From positions 2,911,001-2,975,000 of the forward strand of contig NZ_CP067100.1 of the NCBI RefSeq assembly GCF_016616235.1: DNA of 64,000 nt, in the 5' to 3' direction. This DNA comes from Bradyrhizobium diazoefficiens (GTDB lineage: Bacteria > Pseudomonadota > Alphaproteobacteria > Rhizobiales > Xanthobacteraceae). The notes under the pieces were generated by a model, which saw only the letters and a list, made by a program, of their open reading frames with translations, did no database searches and was not told the origin of the DNA. Made by a program: the position numbers and the translations under genes. Positions 43,571 to 53,152 of this stretch are shown here, one piece after another (position 1 is the first letter of the stretch; the number at the start of each line of letters is the position of its first letter).

Positions 43571-45502
43571 TCACTCCGCCGCCTCCGCCAAATGCCCAGG
43601 CCCGCCCAGATCCACCACCCGCAGCGTCGTGCGCACCCTCTGCGTGGTGCCGTCCTGGAAGCGGATTACGGTGTCGACGGGGATGTCGGCGACGCCGCGG
43701 TAGATGGCGTCGATGATCCCAGCGTATTTCTCGTTGATGACGCTGCGGCGCACCTTTCGGGTGCGGGTCAGCTCGCCGTCGTCGGCGTCGAGCTCCTTGT
43801 AGAGCAGGAGGAAGCGCGAGATGCGCTGCGCCGGCGGCAAGGTGGCGTTCACCGTCTCGACTTCCTTGCGCAGCAGCGCATAGACCTCGGATCGCGAGGC
43901 GAGGTCGCTGTAGGTGGTGAAGGAGAGCCGGTTCTTCTCCGCCCATTTCGAGATGATGGAGTAGCGGATGCAGATCATCGCCGCGAGCGCGTCGCGGCCG
44001 GCCCCGAGCACCACGGCTTCGGCAATATAAGGCGAGAACTTCAGCTTGTTTTCGATGAATTGCGGCGAGAACCGCTCGCCGCGCGAGGTTTCGGCGAGGT
44101 CCTTGATGCGGTCGATGACCACGAGTTGCTTGTTGTCGTTGAAGTAGCCAGCGTCACCCGACAGCATCCAGCCGTCCCTGATGTCGGCGACGCTCGCCTC
44201 CGGGTTCTTGTAGTAGCCTAAGAACATGTTGGGGTGCCGCACCACGATCTCGCCGACGCCGTGGACGTCGGGATTGTCGATGCGGATTTCGACGCTGTCG
44301 GCCATCGGCACGCCTGTCGTATCAGGGTCGACCTTGCCCTTGGGATGCAGCGTGTAGGCCCCTAACAGCTCGGTCTGGCCGTAGAGCGTGCGCAGCGGCA
44401 GGCCCATGGCCTGGAAGAACTTGAAGGTATCAGGGCCGAGCGCAGCGCCGCCGGTCGCGGCCGAACGCAGGCGGGTGAAGCCGAGACGGTCGCGCAATGC
44501 ACGGAACAGGATCGCGTCGGCAAAGCCAGAGCGCTTGCCCTGCTCGAGCGCGGCGAGACCCGACTTCATGCCGAGGTCGAACAGGCGCTGCTTGAAAGGC
44601 GTCGCGTCCATCACCTTGGCGCGGACGTCGGCGGCGATCGATTCCCAGACGCGTGGGGCAAAGAGCACGAACGTCGGCGCGATCTCGCGCAGATCGTTCA
44701 TCATGGTATCAGGCTCTTCGACGAAGTTGATCTTCATCCGGCACAACAGGCCTTTGCCGAGCACATAGACCTGTTCCATGATCCAGGGCAGCGGCAGCAC
44801 CGAGACGTATTCGTCGTCCGGTCCCTTCGGATCGAAAGCGAGATAGGTCGCGCAATGGCCGAGCACGCGGCCGGCCGCGAGCATCGCGAGCTTGGGATGC
44901 GAGGTGGTGCCCGACGTCGTGCAGAGGATCGCAACATCTTCGCCGCGTGTCTCATCGACCAGCTTATCGTAAAGCTCCGGCTCGCGCGCCGCGCGGGTGC
45001 GGCCGAGCTCGGCGAATTTCTCCGCCGACATCAGCCGCGGATCGTCATATTTCCGCATGCCGCGCGGATCGGAATAGATGATGTGCTTCAGCCTGGGCAC
45101 GCGGTCGGCGAGGGTGAGCAGCTTGTCGACCTGCTCCTCGTCCTCGGCGAAGACCAGCTGGGCCTCGCCATAGTTGAGGAGATAGGAGGCCTCATCATCC
45201 AGCACGTCGCGATAGAGCCCGAGGCTCAATCCGCCGATCGCGTGCGTCGCCACTTCCGCCGCGACCCAGTCCGGCCGGTTGTCGCCGATGATGCCGATGA
45301 CGTCGCCTCGGCCGAGCCCCAGCTCGACGAGACCGAGCGCGAAGTCGCGCACCCGGGTCTGGTAGTCGTTCCAGGTGAAGATGCGCCATAGGCCGAGATC
45401 CTTCTCGCGCAACGCGATCTCGCTGCCGTACTCCCTGGCGTTGAGGCGGAGCATCTTTGGATAGGTGTCGGCCTGCGCGACGCGGCCTGCGTAATCCATC
45501 AT
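43571..45502 (-). CDS. AMP-dependent acyl-CoA synthetase (FadD-like)
   Basis: A 643-residue member of the acyl-adenylate-forming family. The phosphate loop TSGTTSHPK (196-204) differs from the usual TSGTTG at one place. YGQTELLGAY (about 368-377) is the AMP-binding motif, and DGWMLSGDAGYFNDN (about 442-456) and DRIKDL carry the hinge. Large synthetases of this kind activate long-chain or aromatic acids. Its start overlaps livG's stop by four bases, so it is expressed with the transporter, and I infer that it activates the imported acid. The substrate is not known. Confidence 0.85.
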   Translation of the reverse strand: MMDYAGRVAQADTYPKMLRLNAREYGSEIALREKDLGLWRIFTWNDYQTRVRDFALGLVELGLGRGDVIGIIGDNRPDWVAAEVATHAIGGLSLGLYRDVLDDEASYLLNYGEAQLVFAEDEEQVDKLLTLADRVPRLKHIIYSDPRGMRKYDDPRLMSAEKFAELGRTRAAREPELYDKLVDETRGEDVAILCTTSGTTSHPKLAMLAAGRVLGHCATYLAFDPKGPDDEYVSVLPLPWIMEQVYVLGKGLLCRMKINFVEEPDTMMNDLREIAPTFVLFAPRVWESIAADVRAKVMDATPFKQRLFDLGMKSGLAALEQGKRSGFADAILFRALRDRLGFTRLRSAATGGAALGPDTFKFFQAMGLPLRTLYGQTELLGAYTLHPKGKVDPDTTGVPMADSVEIRIDNPDVHGVGEIVVRHPNMFLGYYKNPEASVADIRDGWMLSGDAGYFNDNKQLVVIDRIKDLAETSRGERFSPQFIENKLKFSPYIAEAVVLGAGRDALAAMICIRYSIISKWAEKNRLSFTTYSDLASRSEVYALLRKEVETVNATLPPAQRISRFLLLYKELDADDGELTRTRKVRRSVINEKYAGIIDAIYRGVADIPVDTVIRFQDGTTQRVRTTLRVVDLGGPGHLAEAAE

Positions 45503-46320
45503 GCCGCGCTCTCCTGCGCCGGCGGCGCATCGTCGGGATCGACCAGCACCTCGTCCTCCTCGCCGAGATAGGCGCGCCTGACGTGGGGATCGGCGAGGAC
45601 TGCGGCGGGATCGCCCTCGGCGATCTTGCGGCCGAAATCCAGCACCGTGACGCGGTGGGAGATGTCCATGACCACGCCCATGTCGTGCTCGATCATCACC
45701 ACCGTCATGCCGAACTCCTCGTTGAGGTCGACGATGTAGCGGGCCATGTCCTCCTTCTCCTCGAAGTTCATGCCGGCCATCGGCTCGTCGAGGAGAATCA
45801 GGCGCGGCTCCAGCGCCATGGCGCGGGCGAGCTCGACGCGCTTACGCAGGCCATAGGAGAGGGTGCCGGCTGTCGCCTTGCGCACCGACTGGAGATCGAG
45901 GAAGTCGATGATCTCCTCGACCTTGCGGCGGTGCGCGAGCTCTTCCTTGCGTGCGCCGGTGAGCCAGTACAGTGAGCCGGTGAGGAAGTTGTTCTTCAGC
46001 AGATGATGGCGCCCGACCATGATGTTGTCGAGAACGCTCATGTGGTGGAACAGCGCCAGATTCTGGAAGGTGCGGCCGATGCCGAGGGTGGGACGCGCAT
46101 TCGGCGTCAGGCCGGTGATGTCGCGGCCGTGGTAGAACAGCTGGCCCTCGGTCGGCTTGTAGCGGCCGGAAATGCAGTTCACGATCGAGGTCTTGCCGGC
46201 CCCGTTAGGGCCGATGATCGAGAACAGTTCGCCCTCCCTGATGGCGAAGCTGACATCGGTCAGCGCGCGTACGCCGCCGAATCGCAAGGACACGCCGCGC
46301 ACTTCGAGACTGGTAGCCAC
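45499..46320 (-). CDS. livG: ABC transporter ATPase LivG (system 1)
   Basis: A 273-residue ABC ATPase. Walker A GPNGAGKT (37-44), LSYGLRKRVELARAM as the signature region, ILLDEPMAGM as Walker B, and a HHLLKNNF insert typical of LivG. The GTG start at 46320 is preceded by a GGGAGGG site ten bases upstream; the frame extends 52 codons further, but with no family match. The C-terminal tail is acidic (EEDEVLVDPDDAPPAQESAA). It is the first gene of the operon. Walker A loops of LivG and LivF are alike, so the G assignment rests on the insert. Confidence 0.87.
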   Translation of the reverse strand: MATSLEVRGVSLRFGGVRALTDVSFAIREGELFSIIGPNGAGKTSIVNCISGRYKPTEGQLFYHGRDITGLTPNARPTLGIGRTFQNLALFHHMSVLDNIMVGRHHLLKNNFLTGSLYWLTGARKEELAHRRKVEEIIDFLDLQSVRKATAGTLSYGLRKRVELARAMALEPRLILLDEPMAGMNFEEKEDMARYIVDLNEEFGMTVVMIEHDMGVVMDISHRVTVLDFGRKIAEGDPAAVLADPHVRRAYLGEEDEVLVDPDDAPPAQESAA

Positions 46321-46659
46321 CAAACGAAACCCTCCCGGTGATGGCGCTTTCAGTGGCGCTCTTCGTCCGTTCCTCTCAGGCGATCCTAGTACGGCCGCGC
46401 CGGTGAGGCCATGCAGCAGATGGCCTTCACCGGAAGCCGCGCTACTCCCGTTCCCGTTTGGGATCAAAAGCCGCATCGTCCGTTGTGGCCCTCAATAAGA
46501 GAAAGCGCTATTTTGAAATGTCTCCCGCCTGACAATTCTGCGAGAAAGTTTTTTCGGGGAGGATCGGCCTTCATCTTTCGTCGGATGAGGGGCCGAAACC
46601 ATCATGCTGCATTGCGGCAAAAGGCGGAGTGACGAAACGGTGCGGTTGGCTTCGGGATC
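46321..46659. other. Divergent intergenic region between livG and the Crp/Fnr gene
   Basis: This 339-base stretch must hold promoters for both the minus-strand liv operon and the plus-strand regulator. A ribosome-binding GGGAGGG for livG lies at its left edge. I looked for TTGAT-N4-ATCAA (Fnr/FixK) boxes and for strong -35/-10 pairs and found neither. A T-rich run (TTTTTT near 46550) is the only AT-rich landmark. Nothing else is supported. Confidence 0.5.
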
Positions 46660-47334
46660 ATGATTTCAGAGGATCATCTGAAGCGCGTCGCCGCCTGGTC
46701 GCGCGAGCTTTCGCCAGCAGAGATCGAGGTCGCCCGCGCCGGGATCACGGAGCGGTCCTACGGCACCGGCGAGACCGTGTTCATGCGCGGCGACACGTTT
46801 GCCTATTGGGCCGGCATGGTGAGCGGCCTTGCCCGCATGGGCGGGGTCTCGCGCGACGGCAAGGAGACCAGCCTCGCCGGGCTCACCGCCGGGGCCTGGT
46901 TTGGCGAGGGCAGCGTGCTCAAGAACGAGCCGCGCCGCTACGATGTGGTCGCGCTGCGCGACAGCCGCGTTGCGCTGATGGAACGCAGCGCCTTCATGTG
47001 GCTGTTCGAGAACAGCGTCGGCTTCAACCGCTTCCTGGTGCGCCAGCTCAACGAGCGGCTCGGCCAGTTCATCGGCATGCTCGAGGTCAACCGCACGCTC
47101 GATGCCACGGCGCGTCTCGCCCGCAGCATCGCCTCGCTGTTCAACCCGATCCTCTATCCGGAATCGACGGCCCATCTGGAGATCACCCAGGAGGAGATCG
47201 GCGCGCTCTCCGGCATGTCGCGCCAGAATGCCAATCGCGCATTGAACCGGCTGGAGAAGGAGGGGCTGTTGCGGCTGGAGTACGGCGGGGTCACCATCCT
47301 CGATATCGAGCGCCTGCGCGGTTACGGGGATTAG
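46660..47334 (+). CDS. Crp/Fnr-family transcriptional regulator
   Basis: A 224-residue regulator. Residues 10-120 form a cyclic-nucleotide-binding jelly roll (GTGETVFMRGD near 36-46; GAWFGEGSVL near 78-87), followed by a long dimer helix (about 125-150). The C-terminal winged helix has ITQEEIGALSGMSRQNANRALNR, the recognition helix. It lacks the N-terminal cysteines of Fnr, so a direct [4Fe-4S] sensor is unlikely; no ligand can be named. It is divergent from the liv operon and could regulate it, and it stands near two cyclase genes, so a cNMP ligand is possible. Confidence 0.82.
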   Translation: MISEDHLKRVAAWSRELSPAEIEVARAGITERSYGTGETVFMRGDTFAYWAGMVSGLARMGGVSRDGKETSLAGLTAGAWFGEGSVLKNEPRRYDVVALRDSRVALMERSAFMWLFENSVGFNRFLVRQLNERLGQFIGMLEVNRTLDATARLARSIASLFNPILYPESTAHLEITQEEIGALSGMSRQNANRALNRLEKEGLLRLEYGGVTILDIERLRGYGD

Positions 47335-47429
47335 AGCGTTTCCGAGCGAAGTGGAGACCGGTTCGCGAAGAAAACGCGTCAAGCAAGAATCTAGAGGCCC
47401 GTTCCGATTCCATCGGAACGGGGCTCTAG
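47333..47429. repeat. Palindromic element, probable two-way terminator
   Basis: A GCGAAGTGGAGACCGG-type segment followed by an 18-base inverted repeat with one mismatch: CTAGAGGCCCGTTCCGAT and its partner (47391-47408 and 47412-47429) around a TCC loop. It begins at the regulator stop and runs into the stop codon of the convergent MFS gene. I recognise the unit as a common intergenic repeat in Bradyrhizobium-like genomes. It should fold in RNA from either strand. Confidence 0.65.
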
Positions 47430-48688
47430 CGCGCATTGGCGGGGGCGTGCACGGGCCAGAGGTCGGCGCGCCAGCGCACCGCGATCGCCAGCATCGCGAC
47501 AAACCCCGAGGCAGCATAGAGCGAACCCGTCGCGGAATAGCCGATGACGTCGATCAGGCTGCCGGCCGCGAGCAATCCGAGCGGCAGGCCGTAGATCACC
47601 ATCATGCGCACGCCCATGACGCGGCCGCGCAGGTGCGCGCTGGCCGTGCGCATCAGGATCACGGCAGCCGAGATCATCGACATGCTCTGGGCGATGCCGG
47701 CGAGCACGAGGCAGGCCATCGCCACCGGCATGGTCCTGATCTCGACGAACACCAGCAGCATGGCGTACCAGGCCAGCGTCGCACCGATCAGCAGCCGGGC
47801 GATGCGCAAGCCGCTGACGAGGCTGAGCGTGATCGAGCCGATCAGCGAGCCGACCGCGAAGCTCGCCGAGAGATAACCGAGGCCGGTCTGGTCGGTGTGA
47901 AAGATCTCCCGCGCGATGTAGGGCAACAGTCCGCCGGTGAAGGGAAACGCGGTGAGATTGGCCAGGAAGGCGACGCACAGTGCTGCACGCATGCCCGGGC
48001 CATTCCAGGCGTAGACGATCCCTTCCTTCAGATCGCCAAGCAATCGCGAAACAGCGTGGCTGTTCACCGGAAGATCGCTCGTGACGACGGACTTTTTTGG
48101 CCGGGTCAGGCACATCATGAGAAGGGCGGCTGCGAGGTAGAGACAGGCGATCGCGACATAAACGAGTCCGATGCCGAGCAGGGCGAACAGCCCGGCGCCC
48201 GTCAAAGCGCCGGCGATGCGCGCGCTGTCCTGGGTCGTGCGCGCAACGCTGATGGCGCCCACCAGCTGCTCGGCCGGCATGATGTCGGCGAGCAGCGCGC
48301 CGCGGACGCCAAGATCCGAAGGGCGGATCAGTCCCATGAGCGCGACGATGACCATGACGCTCAGCGGTGACAAATGACCGGTCAGCGCCAGAACCATGAT
48401 GGTCGAGGAGAGCACCGTATAGGCAAGACGCATCACGACCAGGAGATCGCGATGACCGATGCGGTCGCCGATCATGCCGAACACCGGCGCGACCAGCGTC
48501 CCGACGAACTGGAGCGAGGCAAGGACGGTGAGCAGAAGCACCGAGCCGGTCTCGACCATGATGTACCAGCCGAGCACCAGCGTCTCGACCTCGAATGCCC
48601 AGGAGGTGAGCAGGTCGGAGGGCCACTGGAAGCGATAGTTGCGGATGCGAAACGGCGCGAGCGCGGAACGCTGTTCGGCTGCGCTCAC
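47426..48688 (-). CDS. Major facilitator superfamily exporter
   Basis: A 420-residue permease with about 11-12 helices. The MFS_3-like motif GMIGDRIGHRDLLV (about 65-78) lies in the loop between helices 2 and 3, with a matching GLRIARLLIG region in the second half. I use a GTG at 48688 because homology starts there and the frame upstream is shared with the cyclase region on the other strand. It is an enterobactin exporter-type (EntS-like) transporter by shape, substrate unknown. Its start lies 315 bases from the divergent cyclase gene, with a strong -35 box in the gap. Confidence 0.8.
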   Translation of the reverse strand: MSAAEQRSALAPFRIRNYRFQWPSDLLTSWAFEVETLVLGWYIMVETGSVLLLTVLASLQFVGTLVAPVFGMIGDRIGHRDLLVVMRLAYTVLSSTIMVLALTGHLSPLSVMVIVALMGLIRPSDLGVRGALLADIMPAEQLVGAISVARTTQDSARIAGALTGAGLFALLGIGLVYVAIACLYLAAALLMMCLTRPKKSVVTSDLPVNSHAVSRLLGDLKEGIVYAWNGPGMRAALCVAFLANLTAFPFTGGLLPYIAREIFHTDQTGLGYLSASFAVGSLIGSITLSLVSGLRIARLLIGATLAWYAMLLVFVEIRTMPVAMACLVLAGIAQSMSMISAAVILMRTASAHLRGRVMGVRMMVIYGLPLGLLAAGSLIDVIGYSATGSLYAASGFVAMLAIAVRWRADLWPVHAPANAR

Positions 48689-49003
48689 AGCGCGATGACT
48701 CGACTCACGGCGATTCCTGCCCTTGTTGTTTGTCCTGCTCGGTAGGGTAGCGGTGATGCTGCTTGTGTCAATTGGCGCTATCGCATGCGGACATGTGGCC
48801 ACCGCGTGCGGGTCGGCGCGCAGCAGCTGCCTTTCGATTCGCCAGCGCATCCGCAACATCGCCTCGCCGTGCGGGCTCGCTACGGGGGAGTAGACCGGCC
48901 GCACTTGCTCTTCCAGCGCGCCGAGCCCATTGTGCTCCATATCCCGGGCCCATTGGATGGGTCCAGCAGATCGCGGATCACGGCTTCCGGAAGGTTTGGG
49001 GCC
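48689..49003. other. Divergent intergenic region between MFS and cyclase genes
   Basis: This 315-base stretch separates two divergent genes. Besides a candidate promoter for the MFS gene (48744-48771) and a GGAAGG ribosome-binding site just before the cyclase ATG, I see no conserved gene. The reading frame of the cyclase is open through much of it but lacks family homology, so it is treated as leader. Confidence 0.5.
48744..48771 (-). promoter_or_regulatory. Candidate promoter for the MFS exporter gene
   Basis: On the minus strand a perfect TTGACA is followed, after 16 bases, by TACCCT (three of six positions), about 55 bases upstream of the GTG. The -35 is excellent and the -10 poor. Confidence 0.4.
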
Positions 49004-52000
49004 ATGACGTGCTCGGGTTGCGGTTCTGAGGTTCAGAAAGGCTTTGCCTTCTGCCCGAAGTGCGGCACGAAGCAGCCGCGCGCGTGCGCTGGCTGCGGCT
49101 TTCCATGCGCACCGGATTTCGTCTACTGCCCGAAATGCGGCGCGCTTGTCGGTGAGGCCCTCCAGGGTGGCGAGCAGGCATTGCAGCGGACAAACTCGAT
49201 GACGGTTCCGATCAGGTCGTCGTCCTCTCCACCGCTCCTGCCGGCGTCCGAGACTCAACACGAATTTCGACTGCAGGCGGATAAAATCGATAACGAAGCC
49301 AACCGCCGCACCATCACCGTGCTGTTTGCCGATCTCAGCGGCTTCACTGCGATGAGCGAACGCCTCGACCCCGAGGTCATGCAAACCGTTCAGAACGAGT
49401 TGTTCCAGGAGTTGACGGCGGCCGTGCAAGGCTTTGGCGGCTTCGTGGACAAGTTCATCGGCGACGCGCTGCTGGCGCTGTTCGGTGCGCCGGCTGCGCA
49501 CGAGGACGATCCGGAGCGGGCGGTCCGGGCTGCCATCGACATGATCAAACGGACGGCGCAGCTCAGCGAGCGGGTGATGGCATTTGCCGGGTCACCCCTG
49601 CGGCTCCATATCGGTATCAACACCGGGCACGTGGTCGCGGGCGGACTGGGCGTGGGCGTTGCCAAATCCTACTCGGTGACCGGTGACACGGTGAATACGG
49701 CTCAGCGATTGCAGTCGATGGCGCCACCGGAGGAGGTGCTGGTCGGGCCGTTGACCTACCGTCTGACCCGGCATGCATTCGCGTATGAATCGCTTGGCGA
49801 GGTCTCGCTCAAGGGCAAGACGGGCAGTGTCCTGGTCCACCGTCTCAAGGGGCTGCTCGACGTGCCGCGCGCGGCACGAGGCCTCGACACGCTGGGCCTC
49901 AGTGCGCCCCTGGTCGGCCGCGACGCCGAGCTTGCTCGCGTGATCGACAGCCTCGATCGCGCGTGCGGCGGCGCGGCGCAACTGGTGCGGCTGGTCGGTG
50001 AAGCGGGCATCGGCAAAACGCGGCTGGTGAACGAATTGATAGCCCATATCCGCGACGAAGGGCGCTTCGAAGGTGTGGCGATCCGGCAGGCCGTCTGCTC
50101 GCCACTCGGCGAACAGTCCTACGGCACGCTCGCCGCAGTGCTGCGCAGCGCCTACGGCATCGCGCAGAAGGCAAGCGCCGCGGAGGCTGAGGCCAGGCTG
50201 GCCGAAGCTCTGTCAGAGCTTGGCCTTGCGGCTGAGGAGACCGAGCGGTTGATGCCGCTCTATGTCCACGTTCTTGGTCTCGGCGGCGCGGACGCCGTAT
50301 TGCAGCATGTCGAGCCCGAACAGCTCCGGCGGCAGATATTCTTTGCGATCCGGACCGTCTTCGAACGGCGTCTGGCCTTGTCGCCGCTTCTGATCATTGT
50401 CGAGGATCTGCACTGGGCCGATGCCGTGTCTCTCGAAGCGCTGCGATTCCTGATGGACCGGTTGGAGCGCGCGCGGCTGATGCTGTTGCTTACGCATCGG
50501 CCAATGCTGGAGCTGGATCAATTCGGCTCGGCTCGGATCAGCCACACGACCCTTCGATTGCCTCCGCTCGGTGACGTTGACGGACAGAAGCTGCTCGCGG
50601 CCTATTTCAGTCACGGTTGGCAAGAGCCGCCGGGAGATCTGTTCACCCGAATCCTGGAGCGCGCCAGCGGCAATCCGCTTTTCCTCGAGGAAATCATCCG
50701 CGGTCTCATCGAAGCTGGCGCCCTGAAGCGTGACGGCTCGCATTGGCGCATCAAGTCGGATGAAGCCGCCGCCGATATCCCGGCAAGCATTCAGGCTCTG
50801 TTGCTGGCGCGCCTGGATCGGCTGCCGCATGAGGTGCGCCGGCTGGCGCAGGAGGCCGCGGTGATCGGCCCGCGCTTCGATGTGGCTCTCCTCGGTGCGA
50901 CAGCAACCGAGCGGGCGAAGGTGGAGGCAGGGCTCGAACTTCTGTGCGACGCCGAGATCGTCGAGGAGGTCGCGGGCGCCAATTCGATTTCGCTGCGATC
51001 GTACCGTTTCACGCAGACTATGCTTCAGGACGTGATCTATCAAAACCTGCTCTTGCAGCGGCGGATCGAGCTTCATGGACGTATTGGTGTCGCGCTGGAG
51101 CAGCTTTACGGTAAGGAGCCCGAACGACTCGAAGACCTCGTCCTGCTCGGACATCACTTCAGCCTCAGCGCGCGCAAGCCGAAAGGCGCGCGTTATCTGC
51201 GCGCCGCCGGCGATCGCGCACGCGCGACCTACGCCAATGACGATGCCATCCGTCTCTACCAACAGGCTCTCGCAGTGCTGTTGACCGAGGGCGAATGCGA
51301 CCCGGAGCGGCTGGTCCTGTACGAGCGGATCGCGGACCTCTGTGGCGCGGCCGGCCGCCGCAACACGGCCGAAGAGCACTACCAGAGCGCGCTGGAAGGC
51401 CACCGTGCAGCAGGGGACTGCATTGGCGAGGCGCGAATTCTTCGCAAGCTTGGCCGGTTGCTGTGGGACGCCGGCAAGCGGATCAAGGCCGAGACGCATT
51501 ACGCCGAGGCGGCTAAACGGCTTGGAGAGGCCGAAGCGCCCATCGAGTGGGCGCACCTCTCGCAGGAGCGAGGCCGTCTCGCCTTTCGCATGGGCGATCA
51601 TATGGCCGCCGCGAGATGGGCTGACGAGGCGCTTGGCTATGCCCGATCCGCGCCGGCGGCCGCGGACGAACAGGCCCGACTCGAGGCGGCGCGCGCCATT
51701 GCGGAGGCCCTCAACACCAAGGCGGTTGCACTGGCGCGGCTTGGACGAAACCAGGATGCGGTGCGCGAGGTGGAGCAAAGTGTCGCGGCAGCCGAAGCCG
51801 CCGGCCTTTTCAACGTGGCCTGCCGCGGCTACACCAATCTCGCGGTGCTCTACACGATTGTCGACCCGGCGCAAGCCATGGAGGTTTGTCGGCGGGGGCT
51901 GGATCTCGCGCATCGTATTGGCGATCTCGGGTTCCAGGCGCGCCTTCTTGCCAATTTTGCCGTTGCCTGTTGCACCTTCACGGACAAATGCACCGATCAA

Positions 52001-52330
52001 GGTGTGCCCGCTGCCGAAAGGGCGATCGAGATCGACCGTGCGCTCGATCAGCGCGAGCACCTCCCGGTGCCCCTGATCGTGCTCGGGCAAATCCATCAAT
52101 GCCATTTCCGGCCCGATGAGGCCGCCCGCTGCTATAATGAGGCCATCGAGGTCGCGAGCGAAACCGGCGAGCCGCAGCAGCTCTTTCCATGCTATGATGG
52201 TCTGGCGACGCTGAACCTTGATCGAGGTGACATGCCCGAGGCCGAGCGGTATTTCGCGCTGGCCCATGACGTCTGTGCCCGGCACGGGCTTGATCCCGCA
52301 GGGCTGATCGTACTGCCATTTCTCGACTAA
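49004..52330 (+). CDS. Zinc-ribbon / class III cyclase / AAA ATPase / TPR regulator
   Basis: A 1108-residue multidomain protein. Residues 3-45 hold two zinc ribbons (CxxC pairs C3-C6 with C17-C20, and C28-C31 with C42-C45). A linker leads to a class III nucleotide cyclase (about 100-275) with FADLSGFTAM and DKFIGDALLALFG for the metal aspartates and GDTVNTAQRL for the purine and transition-state site. An STAND/AAA-type ATPase follows: Walker A GEAGIGKT near 327-334 and Walker B IIVEDLHWAD near 464-473. The C-terminal 350 residues are TPR-like helical repeats (about 740-1108). The domains suggest a large signal-responsive cyclase or scaffold. The ligand is unknown. The ATG at 49004 has a GGAAGG site. 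Confidence 0.85.
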   Translation: MTCSGCGSEVQKGFAFCPKCGTKQPRACAGCGFPCAPDFVYCPKCGALVGEALQGGEQALQRTNSMTVPIRSSSSPPLLPASETQHEFRLQADKIDNEANRRTITVLFADLSGFTAMSERLDPEVMQTVQNELFQELTAAVQGFGGFVDKFIGDALLALFGAPAAHEDDPERAVRAAIDMIKRTAQLSERVMAFAGSPLRLHIGINTGHVVAGGLGVGVAKSYSVTGDTVNTAQRLQSMAPPEEVLVGPLTYRLTRHAFAYESLGEVSLKGKTGSVLVHRLKGLLDVPRAARGLDTLGLSAPLVGRDAELARVIDSLDRACGGAAQLVRLVGEAGIGKTRLVNELIAHIRDEGRFEGVAIRQAVCSPLGEQSYGTLAAVLRSAYGIAQKASAAEAEARLAEALSELGLAAEETERLMPLYVHVLGLGGADAVLQHVEPEQLRRQIFFAIRTVFERRLALSPLLIIVEDLHWADAVSLEALRFLMDRLERARLMLLLTHRPMLELDQFGSARISHTTLRLPPLGDVDGQKLLAAYFSHGWQEPPGDLFTRILERASGNPLFLEEIIRGLIEAGALKRDGSHWRIKSDEAAADIPASIQALLLARLDRLPHEVRRLAQEAAVIGPRFDVALLGATATERAKVEAGLELLCDAEIVEEVAGANSISLRSYRFTQTMLQDVIYQNLLLQRRIELHGRIGVALEQLYGKEPERLEDLVLLGHHFSLSARKPKGARYLRAAGDRARATYANDDAIRLYQQALAVLLTEGECDPERLVLYERIADLCGAAGRRNTAEEHYQSALEGHRAAGDCIGEARILRKLGRLLWDAGKRIKAETHYAEAAKRLGEAEAPIEWAHLSQERGRLAFRMGDHMAAARWADEALGYARSAPAAADEQARLEAARAIAEALNTKAVALARLGRNQDAVREVEQSVAAAEAAGLFNVACRGYTNLAVLYTIVDPAQAMEVCRRGLDLAHRIGDLGFQARLLANFAVACCTFTDKCTDQGVPAAERAIEIDRALDQREHLPVPLIVLGQIHQCHFRPDEAARCYNEAIEVASETGEPQQLFPCYDGLATLNLDRGDMPEAERYFALAHDVCARHGLDPAGLIVLPFLD

Positions 52331-52351
52331 TCAGTGTGAAGGAGTTCAATC

Positions 52352-53032
52352 ATGTCAGAACGTCATGTCGATGGACCGCTTCAACCGGGCGACCGCGCGC
52401 CGAATATTGTGCTGGACGCGATCACGCGCGAAGGGAAGATCGCACTTGAGGATTTTCGCGGGCAAAGCCCGATATTGGTCGGCCTGTTTCGAGGCCTGCA
52501 CTGCCCGTTCTGTCGCCGCCATATCGCGGCACAGGCGCAGCTTGATGCGGCTCTGCGTGACAAGGGCGTCGAAAGTCTGACGGTCGTCAATACGCCGATC
52601 GAACGCGCGCGGCTCTACTTCCGCTATCACCCGTTGCCCAATCTGCTCGCCGCGTCCGATCCCGAGCGGGTCTCGCACCGCGCGTTCGGCCTGCCCAATC
52701 TCGAGTTCACCGAGAAAGAAACCGAGTGGCCGCGCAAGGTAGGCATGGATGTGGTCATGAGCATGCAAGTGGACATTCCCGGAGAACTGCCCGGGCCGAT
52801 GAATCGTTTGGCGGCTGCCGGGCAACTCAACAAGAAGGATGGCTACGAGATGATGGAAGCCGACCAGCGTATGGCGGCAACGGGCCAGGGCCAGCTATTC
52901 GGCCAATTCCTGCTCGATCGGGAAGGGGTCGTGCGCTGGAGCTTTACCGAAGTGCCCGAAGGCGGCCAGCGCATGTTCGGGATGCCGAGCCCGGGTGAGT
53001 TGATGTCGGCCGCTTCGCAGGTGGCAGGCTAG
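52352..53032 (+). CDS. Peroxiredoxin-like (AhpC/TSA) protein
   Basis: A 226-residue thioredoxin-fold protein. The active-site stretch GLHCPFCRRH shows a CPFC pair (C51, C54) rather than the PxxxTxxC of true peroxiredoxins, so it may be an oxidoreductase or a redoxin-like protein. The following region (KKDGYEMMEADQRM) is charged. The ATG at 52352 has an AAGGAG site and follows the cyclase gene by 21 bases, so it may be cotranscribed. Redox partner and substrate are unknown. Confidence 0.72.
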   Translation: MSERHVDGPLQPGDRAPNIVLDAITREGKIALEDFRGQSPILVGLFRGLHCPFCRRHIAAQAQLDAALRDKGVESLTVVNTPIERARLYFRYHPLPNLLAASDPERVSHRAFGLPNLEFTEKETEWPRKVGMDVVMSMQVDIPGELPGPMNRLAAAGQLNKKDGYEMMEADQRMAATGQGQLFGQFLLDREGVVRWSFTEVPEGGQRMFGMPSPGELMSAASQVAG

Positions 53033-53152
53033 GCATCCCGGCTGATTGGCGTGTTGCCCTTGCCGCGGCGGCATGCGCCCGCGCGCTTGGATTGCTGTCG
53101 CCGCTTTTCCGATCGTGCCTGCACATGACGAACATAATGACCTGGGCGTGCA

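Noticed and set aside
46321..46659. Fnr/FixK box near the Crp/Fnr gene
   Set aside because: No TTGAT-N4-ATCAA pair was found; an isolated ATCAA lacks its partner.
50213..52285. 690-codon minus-strand open frame
   Set aside because: Antisense to the cyclase/TPR protein; repetitive composition of a shadow frame, no domains.
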